Positions 1 through 8,547 of a stretch of 64,000 nt of DNA are shown here, in pieces. The stretch covers positions 186,001-250,000 of the forward strand of contig CAWJUU010000007.1 of assembly GCA_963846165.1 (NCBI GenBank), read 5' to 3'. A model generated the notes under the pieces. The model was not told the origin of the DNA. It saw only the letters and a program-made list of their open reading frames with translations, and searched no databases. Positions within the stretch are counted from its first letter, which is position 1, and each line of letters starts with the position of its first letter. This stretch comes from WHSW01 sp963846165 (GTDB taxonomy: Bacteria; Actinomycetota; Thermoleophilia; Solirubrobacterales; 70-9). A program made the translations under genes and the position numbers.

Positions 1-2
1 TC

Positions 3-185
3 GTCAAGCTTGCCGGCGACGTCCCGATGACCGTCCTGGTCCCGAACGCCGACGAGAGCGAGCGCGCCAAGTTGCCCGGTGGCGGCGTGCCGGTGCGCCT
101 CTCCTGGGCGCCGGAGCACATCCACGTAGTCAGGGAGTCCGTCGCATCGGTACCCGAATCCAGCGAAGGCCAAGGAGGCGACTGA
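3..185 (+). CDS. potA: Polyamine ABC transporter ATP-binding subunit, C-terminal fragment
   Basis: The last 60 codons of a gene that enters from the left edge. It ends in a TGA at 183-185. The visible part reads as the C-terminal TOBE-like segment typical of PotA/CysA-type ATPases (VPVRLSWAPEHIHVV near its end). The nucleotide-binding domain lies outside the window. It is 4 bp from the start of a PotD-type binding protein and heads a potABC-type operon with two permeases, which is the main reason for naming it potA. By family it would power spermidine/putrescine uptake at the cytoplasmic face. Substrate is inferred from context only. Confidence 0.75.
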   Translation, partial: VKLAGDVPMTVLVPNADESERAKLPGGGVPVRLSWAPEHIHVVRESVASVPESSEGQGGD

Positions 186-189
186 ACAG

Positions 190-1317
190 ATGTTGAGCAA
201 GGTGACCACCGCGATCGCGGTACTGATCGGGGCCCTGGTTCTCGCCGCGTGCGGCGGCGACGGCGGCGGCCTCGAGGGCGGCGGCAACGAGGGCGAGGTC
301 GAGACCGCGCAGGGCGGCGAGGCCTCCGGCGAGCTGACGATCTCGAACTGGCCGCTCTACATCGACAAGAAAACGGTCCCCAATTTCGAGGAGGAGACCG
401 GGGTCGAGACCAAGTACATCGAGGACATCAACGACAACACCGAGTTCTTCGGCAAGCTCCGGCCCCAGCTGTCCCAGGGCGAGTCCGGCGGGCGCTCGAT
501 CATCACGCCCACCGACTGGATGGCGGAGAAGATGTACGACCTCGGCTACGTCCAGAACCTCGACAAGGAAGCGATCCCGAACGTCACCGAGAACAAGATC
601 ACGAGCCTCCAGGGCCGGCCGCTCGACCCCGACGACAACTACGCGGTGCCGTGGCAGAGCGGGATGACCGGGATCATCGTGCGCAAGGACCTGGCGCCCG
701 ACGTGACCTCGATCAACGACCTCTTCGACCCCCAGTACGCGGGCAAGGTCACCTTCCTCTCCGACATACACGACACCGTGCCGCTGGTGATGAAGGCCGA
801 CGGGGTCGATCCAGAGCAGGCGACCGACCAGGACTGGCTCGACGCGATCGACAAGATCAAGCAGGCCGCCGATTCGGGCCAGATCCGCGACTTCACCGGC
901 AACGACTACGCCGACGACCTCACCCGCGGCGACGTCGTCGCCGCGATGGGCTGGTCCGGCGACGCGATCCAACTCCAGGCCGACAACCCGGACATCGAGT
1001 TCCGGATGCCCGACGAGGGCTGCATGCTGTGGACCGACAACATGCTGATCCCGGTCGGTGCGCCGAACACCGCGGCGGCGCTCGAGTTCATGAATTACGT
1101 CTATGACCCCGAGGTCGCGGCCGACATCGCCGAGTACGTTAACTACGTCACCCCGGTGGCTGGCGTCAAGGAGATCCTCGCCGAGCGCGACCCCGAGCTG
1201 GCCGACAACCAGCTCATCTTCCCGGACGAGAAGTTCACCGAGAGCTGCACGATCCAGCTCTCGCCGGAGGACGAGCAGACGGTGACCGAGGCGTTCGAGT
1301 CGGTTCTCGCCGGCTAG
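190..1317 (+). CDS. potD: Polyamine ABC transporter substrate-binding lipoprotein
   Basis: A 375-residue extracytoplasmic binding protein of the PotD/PotF family. It starts with a lipoprotein signal peptide whose lipobox is LVLAAC (Cys about residue 21), followed by a Gly/Glu-rich tether. The mature part has the family pattern LTISNWPLYIDKK near the N-terminus, with DYADDLTRGDVVAAMGWSGD and the late CMLWTDNMLIPVGAPN stretch. An AGGAGG lies 11 bp before the ATG. It captures the polyamine and delivers it to the PotBC permeases encoded directly downstream. Spermidine, putrescine or a related diamine are all possible. The aldehyde dehydrogenases downstream favour a diamine that is catabolised. 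Confidence 0.93.
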   Translation: MLSKVTTAIAVLIGALVLAACGGDGGGLEGGGNEGEVETAQGGEASGELTISNWPLYIDKKTVPNFEEETGVETKYIEDINDNTEFFGKLRPQLSQGESGGRSIITPTDWMAEKMYDLGYVQNLDKEAIPNVTENKITSLQGRPLDPDDNYAVPWQSGMTGIIVRKDLAPDVTSINDLFDPQYAGKVTFLSDIHDTVPLVMKADGVDPEQATDQDWLDAIDKIKQAADSGQIRDFTGNDYADDLTRGDVVAAMGWSGDAIQLQADNPDIEFRMPDEGCMLWTDNMLIPVGAPNTAAALEFMNYVYDPEVAADIAEYVNYVTPVAGVKEILAERDPELADNQLIFPDEKFTESCTIQLSPEDEQTVTEAFESVLAG

Positions 1318-1364
1318 CGAGAAAACGAGCGGCGACGGATCAGGAGTCACGTGGAGGAAGCCAC

Positions 1365-2237
1365 TTGACCTCGATTCGTCGCCGCCTCATTCCATACGGG
1401 CTCCTTGGACCGGGCCTGCTTTGGCTGATCCTGTTCTTCGTCCTGCCGATGTACTTCATGGCGCGCATCTCGCTCTATGAGGGGACGGCGACGACCGGTT
1501 ACGAGTTCGCCTGGAACTGGAGCAACTTCCCCGACGCGCTGACCGATTACGACACCCAGTTCCTGCGCTCGTTCTTCTACTCCGGGGTGGCGACGCTGCT
1601 GGCGCTGCTGATCGCCTACCCGCTCGCCTACGCGATCGTGTTCCGAGGCGGCAAGTACAAGAACCTGCTCCTGTTCGCGGTCGTCGCGCCGTTCTTTACC
1701 ACCTACCTGATCCGCACCCTGGCGTGGCAGACGATCCTCTCCGACCAGAGCTTCATCGTCGATACGCTGAAGACGTTCGGGCTGGTCGCCGACGACGGTC
1801 GGGTGCTCGACACTGCGGGCTCGGTGATCGCCGGGCTGACCTACAACTTCCTCCCGTTCATGATCCTGCCGATCTACGCCAGCCTCGAGCGCTTGGACAG
1901 GAGTCTGATCGAGGCCGCCAAGGACCTCTACTCCTCCGCCAGCACTGCCTTCCGGAAGGTGACCCTGCCGCTCACCGGGCCGGGGATCGTGGCCGGCGTC
2001 CTGCTCACCTTCATCCCCGCGTCCGGCGACTACATCAACGCCGAGTTCCTCGGCTCCCAGAACCAGGCGATGATCGGCAACGTGATCCAGTCGAACTACC
2101 TGGTCACCACCAACTACCCGGCGGCCGCGGCGCTCTCGTTCGTGCTCCTGGCGATCATCCTCGTGCTGGTGGTGATCTACATCCGCTTCGCGGGCAGCGA
2201 GGCGCTGATGGGTGAGGAGGCGGAGCCGGCGAGATGA
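1365..2237 (+). CDS. potB: Polyamine ABC transporter permease (PotB type)
   Basis: A 290-residue inner-membrane permease of the BPD_transp_1 family with six predicted membrane segments. The EAA-type loop is seen at about residues 185-205 (SLIEAAKDLYSSASTAFRKV). TTG is used as the start codon. A strong GGAGGAAG sits 5-12 bp upstream and no ATG gives a better N-terminus (MTSIRRRLIPYGLLGPGLLW). It overlaps potC by 4 bp (ATGA), indicating translational coupling. It forms the heterodimeric channel with PotC, fed by the PotD-type lipoprotein and powered by PotA. Length is normal for the family. Confidence 0.93.
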   Translation: MTSIRRRLIPYGLLGPGLLWLILFFVLPMYFMARISLYEGTATTGYEFAWNWSNFPDALTDYDTQFLRSFFYSGVATLLALLIAYPLAYAIVFRGGKYKNLLLFAVVAPFFTTYLIRTLAWQTILSDQSFIVDTLKTFGLVADDGRVLDTAGSVIAGLTYNFLPFMILPIYASLERLDRSLIEAAKDLYSSASTAFRKVTLPLTGPGIVAGVLLTFIPASGDYINAEFLGSQNQAMIGNVIQSNYLVTTNYPAAAALSFVLLAIILVLVVIYIRFAGSEALMGEEAEPAR

Positions 2238-3106
2238 AGTGGCTGCGAGAGCACGCGCTCAACATCTATGCCGGGATCGCGATCGCCTACATGCTGATCC
2301 CGATGGCGGTGATCGCGGCGTTCTCGTTCAACGATCCCGAGGGCCGCTACAACTTCACCTGGTCGGGCTTCACCCTCGATCACTGGAAGGACCCGTTCGC
2401 GATCGAGGAGCTCACCGACGCGCTGGTCTACAGCCTCCAACTGGCCTTCGTCTCGACCCTGATCGCAACCGCGCTCGGCACCCTGATCGCGATCGCCCTG
2501 GTCCGCTACCAGTTCTTCGGCCGGCGCTCGGCGAACTTCCTGATCGTGATCCCAACCGCGACCCCCGAGGTCGTGATCGGCGCCGCACTGCTGTCGCTGT
2601 TCCTGCTGCCGCCATTCGTCAACTTCATCAGCCTCGGCTTCCCGAGCCTTGTGATCGCCCACGTGATGTTCTCGATCTCGTTCGTGGTCATCGTCGTGCG
2701 CTCGCGCCTGATCGGCTTCGACCGCTCGCTCGAGGAGGCCGCGCGCGACCTCGGCGCGAGCGCCCTGACGACCTTCCGCACCGTCACCCTGCCGCTGCTG
2801 GCGCCCGGGATCGTCGCCGGGGGGCTGCTCGCCTTCGCGCTCTCGATCGACGACTTCGTGATCTCGAACTTCAACTCGGGCACCTCGGTCACCTTCCCGC
2901 TCTACATCTACGGCGCCTCCCAGCGCGGGATCCCGGTCGAGGTCAACGTGCTGGCCACCCTGCTGTTCGCGGTCACCGCGATCGCGATGGGTTTCACGAT
3001 CTGGCAGCAGCGCCGAGCCGAGAAGCTCGCCTCGATGCGCCCACCCGAGGACGAGCTCGAGCCACTGCCGCCGCCGCCTGCTGCGAGCGCCACCGCGACG
3101 AGCTAG
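2234..3106 (+). CDS. potC: Polyamine ABC transporter permease (PotC type)
   Basis: A 290-residue permease paired with PotB. It has six membrane segments, the conserved N-terminal KWLREHALNIYAGIAIAYML helix, and an EAA loop (SLEEAARDLGASALTTFRTV) at about residues 163-182. The C-terminal tail is rich in Pro/Ala and probably cytoplasmic. The ATG overlaps the potB stop. The gene ends in a 4-bp convergent overlap with the DUF6328-like gene on the other strand, so the pot operon must terminate inside or beyond that gene. Confidence 0.93.
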   Translation: MKWLREHALNIYAGIAIAYMLIPMAVIAAFSFNDPEGRYNFTWSGFTLDHWKDPFAIEELTDALVYSLQLAFVSTLIATALGTLIAIALVRYQFFGRRSANFLIVIPTATPEVVIGAALLSLFLLPPFVNFISLGFPSLVIAHVMFSISFVVIVVRSRLIGFDRSLEEAARDLGASALTTFRTVTLPLLAPGIVAGGLLAFALSIDDFVISNFNSGTSVTFPLYIYGASQRGIPVEVNVLATLLFAVTAIAMGFTIWQQRRAEKLASMRPPEDELEPLPPPPAASATATS

Positions 3107-3612
3107 TCGTCGTCGCGAATCTCGCGGACGACCGGCGCGATGAACCAGAACCAGGCGAATAGGGCGGCGAACGCGGTCACCACGATCGCGGTCAGGGCGC
3201 TGTCGTAGACGACGTGGGTGATCAGCATCAGCACGCCGCAGATCGCCAACGCCTCGAGCACCAGGCCCGCGATCGCGAGCCGGTTCGAGGTATTGATGAT
3301 CCAATGCTTGTCGAGCTCGCGGAAGCGCATTCGGTGGCGCGCCGTGGGCGCGATCAGGCAGACCGATCCGGCCGCGGTGAGCAGCAGGGTGACGTAGTAG
3401 ACGGTCTGCTCGAAGTCGGTCACCTGAGCCCAGCCCTGCTGGAACGGGACCACGAGCAGGAACGCGAACAGAACCTGGATCCCCGGGATCGCGACGCGCA
3501 GCTCCTGGAGCAGCTCCATCAGGTTGCGGTCGAGGCGCTCCTCCTCGCTCTCGCCGCGGCGCTCGGCGTGCTCCGAACGGCCGCCGTCACCGCCTGTGGT
3601 CGAATCGGACAA
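3103..3612 (-). CDS. DUF6328-like four-helix membrane protein
   Basis: A 169-residue protein with a charged cytoplasmic N-terminus (about 30 residues, rich in Glu/Arg) followed by four hydrophobic helices. The motif ERLDRNLMELLQELRVAIPG, then a helix ending LLVVPFQQGW, resembles the DUF6328 family of actinobacteria. The function of that family is not known. It is convergent with the pot operon (4-bp overlap) and divergent from the aldehyde dehydrogenase genes, so it is probably its own transcription unit. The ATG at 3612 gives a sensible N-terminus. Confidence 0.75.
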   Translation of the reverse strand: MSDSTTGGDGGRSEHAERRGESEEERLDRNLMELLQELRVAIPGIQVLFAFLLVVPFQQGWAQVTDFEQTVYYVTLLLTAAGSVCLIAPTARHRMRFRELDKHWIINTSNRLAIAGLVLEALAICGVLMLITHVVYDSALTAIVVTAFAALFAWFWFIAPVVREIRDDD

Positions 3613-3668
3613 GACGCAGCACTGTTACCCGATCATCTGGCTTGAAATCGCGCGCTAGCCTTGGACGC

Positions 3669-5138
3669 ATGGGAGTGATCGAAACCCAGCTTGCGATCGG
3701 TGGCGAGCGGGTGGCGGGCGAGGGCGAGGAGATCGCGGTCGAGAACCCGTTCACCGAGGAGACGGTCACCACCGTCGGCGCGCCTTCGCCCGAGCAGCTC
3801 GACGCCGCGATCGCTGCCGCCGCCGGTGCACAGCGCGACTGGGAGCGCACCCCGGCGGTCGAGCGCGGCGAGATGCTGCACGAGGTCGCGACGCGGATGC
3901 GCAAGCGCACCGACGAGCTCGCCGAGCTGATGACGCTCGAGGGCGGCAAGCCGCGGCTCGAGAACGCCGACGAGATCGGCTGGACCGCGGCGGCGTTCGA
4001 CTACTACGCCGAAATCGGGCGCGACTCGGCCGGCCGCGTGATCCCCTCGATCGAAGCATCGCAGCTCGCGCTCGTGGTCAAGGACCCGGTCGGCCCGGTC
4101 GGCTGCATCGTGCCCTGGAACTACCCGCTGTTGCTGCTGGCCTGGAAGCTGGCGCCGGCGCTCGCGGCGGGCAACGCAACCGTCTCGAAGCCGTCCGAGG
4201 TGACGCCGCTGTCGACCCTCGCCGTCGCCTCGTGCTTCGATCACCTGCCCGCCGGGGTCGTCAACGTGGTTGCGGGCGCCGGCGACGTCGGCGCGGCGAT
4301 CGTCGGCGACGAACGGGTCGCGTGCGTCGCATTCACCGGCTCGGTCGAGACCGGAAAGATGATCGCGCAGGTCTGCGCCGAGCGCGTCGCTCGGGTCAAT
4401 CTCGAGATGGGCGGCAAGGACCCGTTCATCGTCTGCTCCGACGTCGCGCCGCAGATCGAGGTGGCGGCGAAGGGCGGCGCCTGGGCAGCATTTCTGAACG
4501 CGGGCCAGGTCTGCACCTCGGCGGAGCGCTTCTACGTCATGGACGACGTCTATGACGACTACCTGGCAGCGTTCGCCGAGCACACGCGCTCGCTCATCGT
4601 CGGCGACCCGCTCGACGCCTCGACCGACGTCGGTCCGATGGTTTCAGCGACCCAGCGGCGAAAGGTCGCCGACCAGGTCGAGGCGGCGGTCGGTGCCGGT
4701 GCCGAGGTCGTGGTCGGCGGCGACAACGGCGGCCACGAGCGCGGCCACTTCTTCTCCCCGGCGGTGGTCACCGGGGCGCCGGCCGAGACCGCGCTGCTCT
4801 CCGAGGAGACCTTCGGGCCGGTCGCGCCGATCGTCCGCGTCGGGTCGATTGACGAGGCGATCGAGCTCGCCAACTCGACCCGCTTCGGGCTCGGCGCCAA
4901 CATCTACACCCAGGACCTGCGCACGATCCTGCGCTGCATGCGCGAGATCAAGGCCGGCACCGTGTGGTTCAACGACCCCCTGACCGACAACGACGCCGGA
5001 CCGTTCGGCGGCTTCAAGCAGTCGGGGCTCGGGCGCGAGCTCGGCCGCGAGGGGCTCGAGGCCTTCCAGGAGACCAAGCACGTGCACATCGAAACCGAGA
5101 TCGAAGCCAAAGACTGGTGGTACCCCTATGGAAACTGA
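3669..5138 (+). CDS. NAD(P)-dependent aldehyde dehydrogenase (aminobutyraldehyde/betaine-aldehyde type)
   Basis: A 489-residue aldehyde dehydrogenase. General base Glu246 lies in NLEMGGKDPF and the catalytic Cys282 in NAGQVCTSAERF. The cofactor-binding part includes GCIVPWNYPLLLLAWKLAPA. It oxidises an aldehyde to the acid in the cytoplasm. I start at the ATG at 3669. A TTG 27 bp upstream is in frame, but MGVIETQ is a more natural N-terminus. There is no Shine-Dalgarno sequence, and a TAGCCT-like -10 lies about 10 bp upstream, so the message may be leaderless. Its place after polyamine import genes suggests gamma-aminobutyraldehyde or 3-aminopropanal as substrate. Betaine aldehyde or succinate semialdehyde remain possible. 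It overlaps the next gene by 11 bp. Confidence 0.85.
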   Translation: MGVIETQLAIGGERVAGEGEEIAVENPFTEETVTTVGAPSPEQLDAAIAAAAGAQRDWERTPAVERGEMLHEVATRMRKRTDELAELMTLEGGKPRLENADEIGWTAAAFDYYAEIGRDSAGRVIPSIEASQLALVVKDPVGPVGCIVPWNYPLLLLAWKLAPALAAGNATVSKPSEVTPLSTLAVASCFDHLPAGVVNVVAGAGDVGAAIVGDERVACVAFTGSVETGKMIAQVCAERVARVNLEMGGKDPFIVCSDVAPQIEVAAKGGAWAAFLNAGQVCTSAERFYVMDDVYDDYLAAFAEHTRSLIVGDPLDASTDVGPMVSATQRRKVADQVEAAVGAGAEVVVGGDNGGHERGHFFSPAVVTGAPAETALLSEETFGPVAPIVRVGSIDEAIELANSTRFGLGANIYTQDLRTILRCMREIKAGTVWFNDPLTDNDAGPFGGFKQSGLGRELGREGLEAFQETKHVHIETEIEAKDWWYPYGN

Positions 5139-6591
5139 ACTCGCTACACGGACCCTGCGCAACTACATCGGCGGCGGCTGGGTGGAGGCTGCCGGCGACG
5201 CCACGCTCGAGGACCGCGACCCGGCGACCGGCGAGCTGACGGCACTGATTCCGCTCTCCGGGGCGAGTGACGTTGACGCCGCCGTCCACGCCGCACGCGA
5301 GGCGCAGCCCGCCTGGCGCGACGTCGCCCCGCAGCGCCGGGCGCGCGCCGTGATGGCGCTGCGCGAGGCGCTCTGGGAGCGCCAGGAGGAGATCGCCCGC
5401 CTGGTCACCGCCGACATGGGCAAGACGCTCGCCGACGCCCGGGGCGAGGTCATGCGGGGGATCGAGTCGACCGAGGCCGCGTGCGCGATCCCGCACCTGC
5501 TCAAGGGCGAGAACCTCGAGGGCGTCGCCCGCGGGGTCGACGTCGAGCTGGTCCGCCAGCCGGTCGGCGTGGTCGCAGCGATCACTCCGTTCAACTTCCC
5601 GGCGATGATCCCGCTCTGGTTCCTGCCGTTCGCGATCGCCTGCGGCAACAGCTTCATCCTCAAGCCGTCCGAGCGCGATCCCCGGCCTTCGGAGCTGATC
5701 TTCGAGATCATCGACTCGGTCGAGGAGCTGCCCGACGGCATCCTCAACCTCGTTCACGGCGCGCGCGATGCGGTCAACGGCCTGCTCGACCATCCCGGTA
5801 TCGACGCGATCTCGTTCGTCGGCCAGGCATCCACCGCCCGCTACATCGCCGAGCGCTCGGCGGCGAGCGGGAAGCGCTTTCAGGCACTCGGTGGGGCGAA
5901 GAACTCGCTCGTGGTGATGCCCGACGCCGACCTCGACGTGACGGTCCCGGCGATCATGTCCTCGGCCTTCGGCGCCGCCGGCCAGCGCTGCCTCGCCGGG
6001 TCGGTCGCGGTGCTCGTCGGGACTCGCGAAGAGCAGGACCGAGCGCTGGACGCGCTCACGGCGGCGGCCGCCGACCTCGGCGTCGGCCCCGGTGACCAGG
6101 AGGGAGTCGAGGTCTGCCCGCTGGTCGCGCCCGAGGCGCGCGAGCGGATCGAGGCCGCGGTCGAGGTCGCCTCGACCTCGGACGACGAGGTGATCCTCGA
6201 CGGCCGTCGCGACGCCGGACCCGGTCAGACGATCATCGGCCCGTCGATCGTCGCGACCGAGGACTTCGAGTCCGACCTCGCGCGCGAGGAGCTGTTCGGC
6301 CCGCTGCTCACCGTGGTCCGCGCCGACGACCTCGACTCGGCGCTCGAGTTCGTCAACGGCTCGCGCTACGGCAACGCCGGCTCGATCTTCACCACCTCGG
6401 GCGGCGCCGCGCGCGCCTACCGCTACGACGCCGAGGCCGGGATGCTCGGGGTGAACGTCGGCGTCGCCGCGCCGGTCGCCTGGTTCCCGTTCAGCGGCTG
6501 GAAGGACTCGATCGACGGCGACCTGCACGCAAACGGCAAGGACGCGGTCGAGTTCTACACCCGCAAGAAGGTCGTGACCTCGCGCTGGTGA
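5128..6591 (+). CDS. mmsA: Methylmalonate-semialdehyde dehydrogenase (CoA-acylating)
   Basis: A 487-residue member of the MmsA/IolA branch of aldehyde dehydrogenases. The diagnostic active-site stretch is AAGQRCLAGSVAV with Cys288. The C-terminal FSGWKDSIDGDLHANGKDAV is typical of this branch. By family it converts malonate or methylmalonate semialdehyde plus CoA and NAD+ to acetyl- or propionyl-CoA. The start overlaps the preceding dehydrogenase by 11 bp, so the two are co-translated. A plausible joint role is a polyamine or beta-alanine route: 3-aminopropanal to beta-alanine to malonate semialdehyde to acetyl-CoA. The required transaminase is not in the window. Valine or inositol catabolism are alternatives. 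Confidence 0.88.
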   Translation: METELATRTLRNYIGGGWVEAAGDATLEDRDPATGELTALIPLSGASDVDAAVHAAREAQPAWRDVAPQRRARAVMALREALWERQEEIARLVTADMGKTLADARGEVMRGIESTEAACAIPHLLKGENLEGVARGVDVELVRQPVGVVAAITPFNFPAMIPLWFLPFAIACGNSFILKPSERDPRPSELIFEIIDSVEELPDGILNLVHGARDAVNGLLDHPGIDAISFVGQASTARYIAERSAASGKRFQALGGAKNSLVVMPDADLDVTVPAIMSSAFGAAGQRCLAGSVAVLVGTREEQDRALDALTAAAADLGVGPGDQEGVEVCPLVAPEARERIEAAVEVASTSDDEVILDGRRDAGPGQTIIGPSIVATEDFESDLAREELFGPLLTVVRADDLDSALEFVNGSRYGNAGSIFTTSGGAARAYRYDAEAGMLGVNVGVAAPVAWFPFSGWKDSIDGDLHANGKDAVEFYTRKKVVTSRW

Positions 6592-6598
6592 GCCCGGG

Positions 6599-6784
6599 AT
6601 GACCGACGAGCGGCGAGAGCGAAACATCGCAATCGCCGCCGTGGTCGGCGGCTTCCTGCTGCCGCTCGCCGGCCTCGTCGGGGCGGCTATCTTCTACGCG
6701 CGCGAGGAGCGCGACCTTGCCTGGAGGGTCCTGATCGCCTCGGTGCTCGGCGTCGTCTTCTACCTGCTTCTGTTCACGGCGTAG
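6599..6784 (+). CDS. Small two-helix membrane protein
   Basis: A 61-residue protein that begins 7 bp after the mmsA stop. Residues about 9-29 and 41-60 form two hydrophobic segments separated by a charged loop (YAREERDLAWR). I recognise no named family. Similar short two-helix proteins are common tail genes of actinobacterial operons. The close spacing suggests transcription with the dehydrogenases, but nothing in the sequence ties it to their chemistry. Confidence 0.6.
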   Translation: MTDERRERNIAIAAVVGGFLLPLAGLVGAAIFYAREERDLAWRVLIASVLGVVFYLLLFTA

Positions 6785-6816
6785 ACGGCCGGCACGCCGC
6801 CCCCGCACTCTCTCGG

Positions 6817-7888
6817 TCAGCCCGGAAGCAGGCTGAGCGCCTCGGAGCCGTTCGCGGCTGCGCCATCGCGCTCGGCGAAGGCGGCGACTCGGACCCCGAG
6901 CAGGCGGACCGGGCGCGGCGGGGCGTAGGCACGAAGCAGGGCGCGGGCGGTGCCGGCGATCACCCCGGGGTCGTTGGTGGGGTCCTCGACGGTGTGCACC
7001 CTGGTTACCGTAGTCCAGTCGTCGAGCCGGACCTTGATCCCGATCGTGCGCCCGGCGATCGCGCGATCGCGAAGTTCGCGGGCGCAGCCGCTCGGCCTGC
7101 TCGTCGAGGATCTGCTCGAGCCGCGTCTGATCGGCGATGTCGTGGTCGAAGGTGGTCTCGACCGAGCGCGACTTGGCCTCGCGCCGAGCGACCGGCGAGT
7201 CACTGCGAAAGTGGGCGCGGTCATGGAGCGCCTGGCCGTGGTTGGCGCCGAAGCGGGCGATCAGATCGTCGAGCGGGTGACGCTGGAGGGCGCCGATCGT
7301 CTCGACTCCGAGTGCCCTCAGCCGCTCCGCCGTCTTCGGCCCGATCCCGGGGATCAGCCGCGGAGGCTCGGGGGAAGCGCTCGCGCGGCCTGCTCGCGGC
7401 TCATGACGACGAACCCGCGCGGCTTCTCGGCGTCGGAGGCGACCTTGGCGACGAGCTTGTTCGGCCCGATCCCCACCGACGCGTCGAGGTGCAGCTGTTC
7501 GCGGATCGCCCGCACGAGACCGCTCATCCGGGCGACCGGGTCCGGGACCTCTGAGAGGTCGAGGTAGACCTCGTCGAGCGAGACCGGCTCGGTCGGGACC
7601 TCGAGCTCGGCGATCAGCGCCATCACCGCGCGCGAGCACTCGCGGTAGTGGGCCATGTCGACCGGCAGGTGGACCAGGTCGGGGCAGCGCCGCTTGGCGT
7701 ACGCAACCGGGATCGCCGACCCGACCCCAAACGGCCGCGCCTCATACGACGCCGTGGTCACCACCGCGCGCGGTCCGCGCCCGGCGACGATCACCGGCTT
7801 GCCGCGCAGCTCCGGGCCGCCGCAGCAACTCGACCGCGACGTAGAACGCGTCCATGTCCAGATGTGCGATACACCTGCGACGGCCCAT
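6817..7888 (-). pseudogene. dinB: DNA polymerase IV, interrupted by three frameshifts
   Basis: Reading the three frames together gives a near-complete Y-family polymerase of about 355 residues. The N-terminal catalytic HLDMDAFY starts from the ATG at 7888. SLDEVYLD carries the second catalytic carboxylates. LIPGIGPKTAERLRALGV forms the helix-hairpin-helix, followed by the little-finger domain (TIGIKVRLDDW). Shifts occur near 7812 (one extra C in a C run), near 7358 (one C short in a run of five) and near 7085 (one extra base). No domain is missing. Family role: error-prone translesion synthesis. Either the gene has decayed recently or these are sequencing errors. Confidence 0.8.
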
Positions 7889-8080
7889 AGGCAAAGCGTA
7901 CGGCCTCGATCGGAGGAACTCGCGGTGCTCAGAGCCGCTCGAGGAGGCCGGCGAGGGTCCGGTGACGCGGTCCGTTTCAGGCCTGTTTCAGACGAGTAAC
8001 AGCCATCACCCGGTGCCCGCGCCGGAGGCCGGGCAGATGAAGTGTTGCTGCACTGCAGGAATAGCGATGAGTATCAGCGG

Positions 8081-8416
8081 CTACTCGATGAGCAGGTGCG
8101 CAGCGGCTCGGTCGGCGCAATGGAGCTTTGGGATCGCCGTCGCGAGCGAGCCCGCCAGCGGTCGGCGCCGCGCTGCTTTCCGAGCCGGCGCTTGGGGCAT
8201 GGTGGCCGAGCAGCTTCTGGACCTGGCGGATCGAGCGCGCGTTCTCGAACAGGATCGAGGCGAACGTATGGCGGAAGGCGTGGAAGCCCGCCCACGGTAC
8301 CCGGCCTCCTGCGCGGCGGGCTTCAGGTAGCGGTGCATCACGTTCCAGTAGTCGGGCGGGCGACGGCGCGACCAGCGAACATCCGGGGCGTCGTCGGCGC
8401 CGACGAGCTGACCTCA
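8081..8416 (-). pseudogene. Tyrosine recombinase (phage integrase) C-terminal remnant
   Basis: The C-terminal catalytic part of a tyrosine recombinase spread over at least two frames. SRRRPPDYWNVMHRYLKPAA (about 8360-8300) leads into WAGFHAFRHTFASILFENAR and VQKLLGHHAPS (about 8295-8190), which hold the H-x-x-R box and the second conserved His. The following segment with the catalytic Tyr is scrambled and only a faint HLLIE ending at 8081 remains. The N-terminal core-binding domain is absent. It lies between dinB and the SARP regulator at the left edge of the accessory region, as expected for the scar of an integrated element. No flanking tRNA or att repeat was found by eye. Confidence 0.65.
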
Positions 8417-8547
8417 TCGCCCCGCGGCGGCCAGGTGACGGGCGCGCGGAGCCCGAGCTCCGCGCCCATCACGTCGATGACTACCATCATGAGCGGCGAT
8501 TTGGTCGCAAGCCCGAACGGGTGTACGGTGGTTCGTTCGGAGCGCGC

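Noticed and set aside
130..1350. A 406-codon minus-strand frame opposite potD
   Set aside because: Asp/Val/Arg-rich shadow of a high-GC gene. The plus strand encodes a clear lipoprotein family member.
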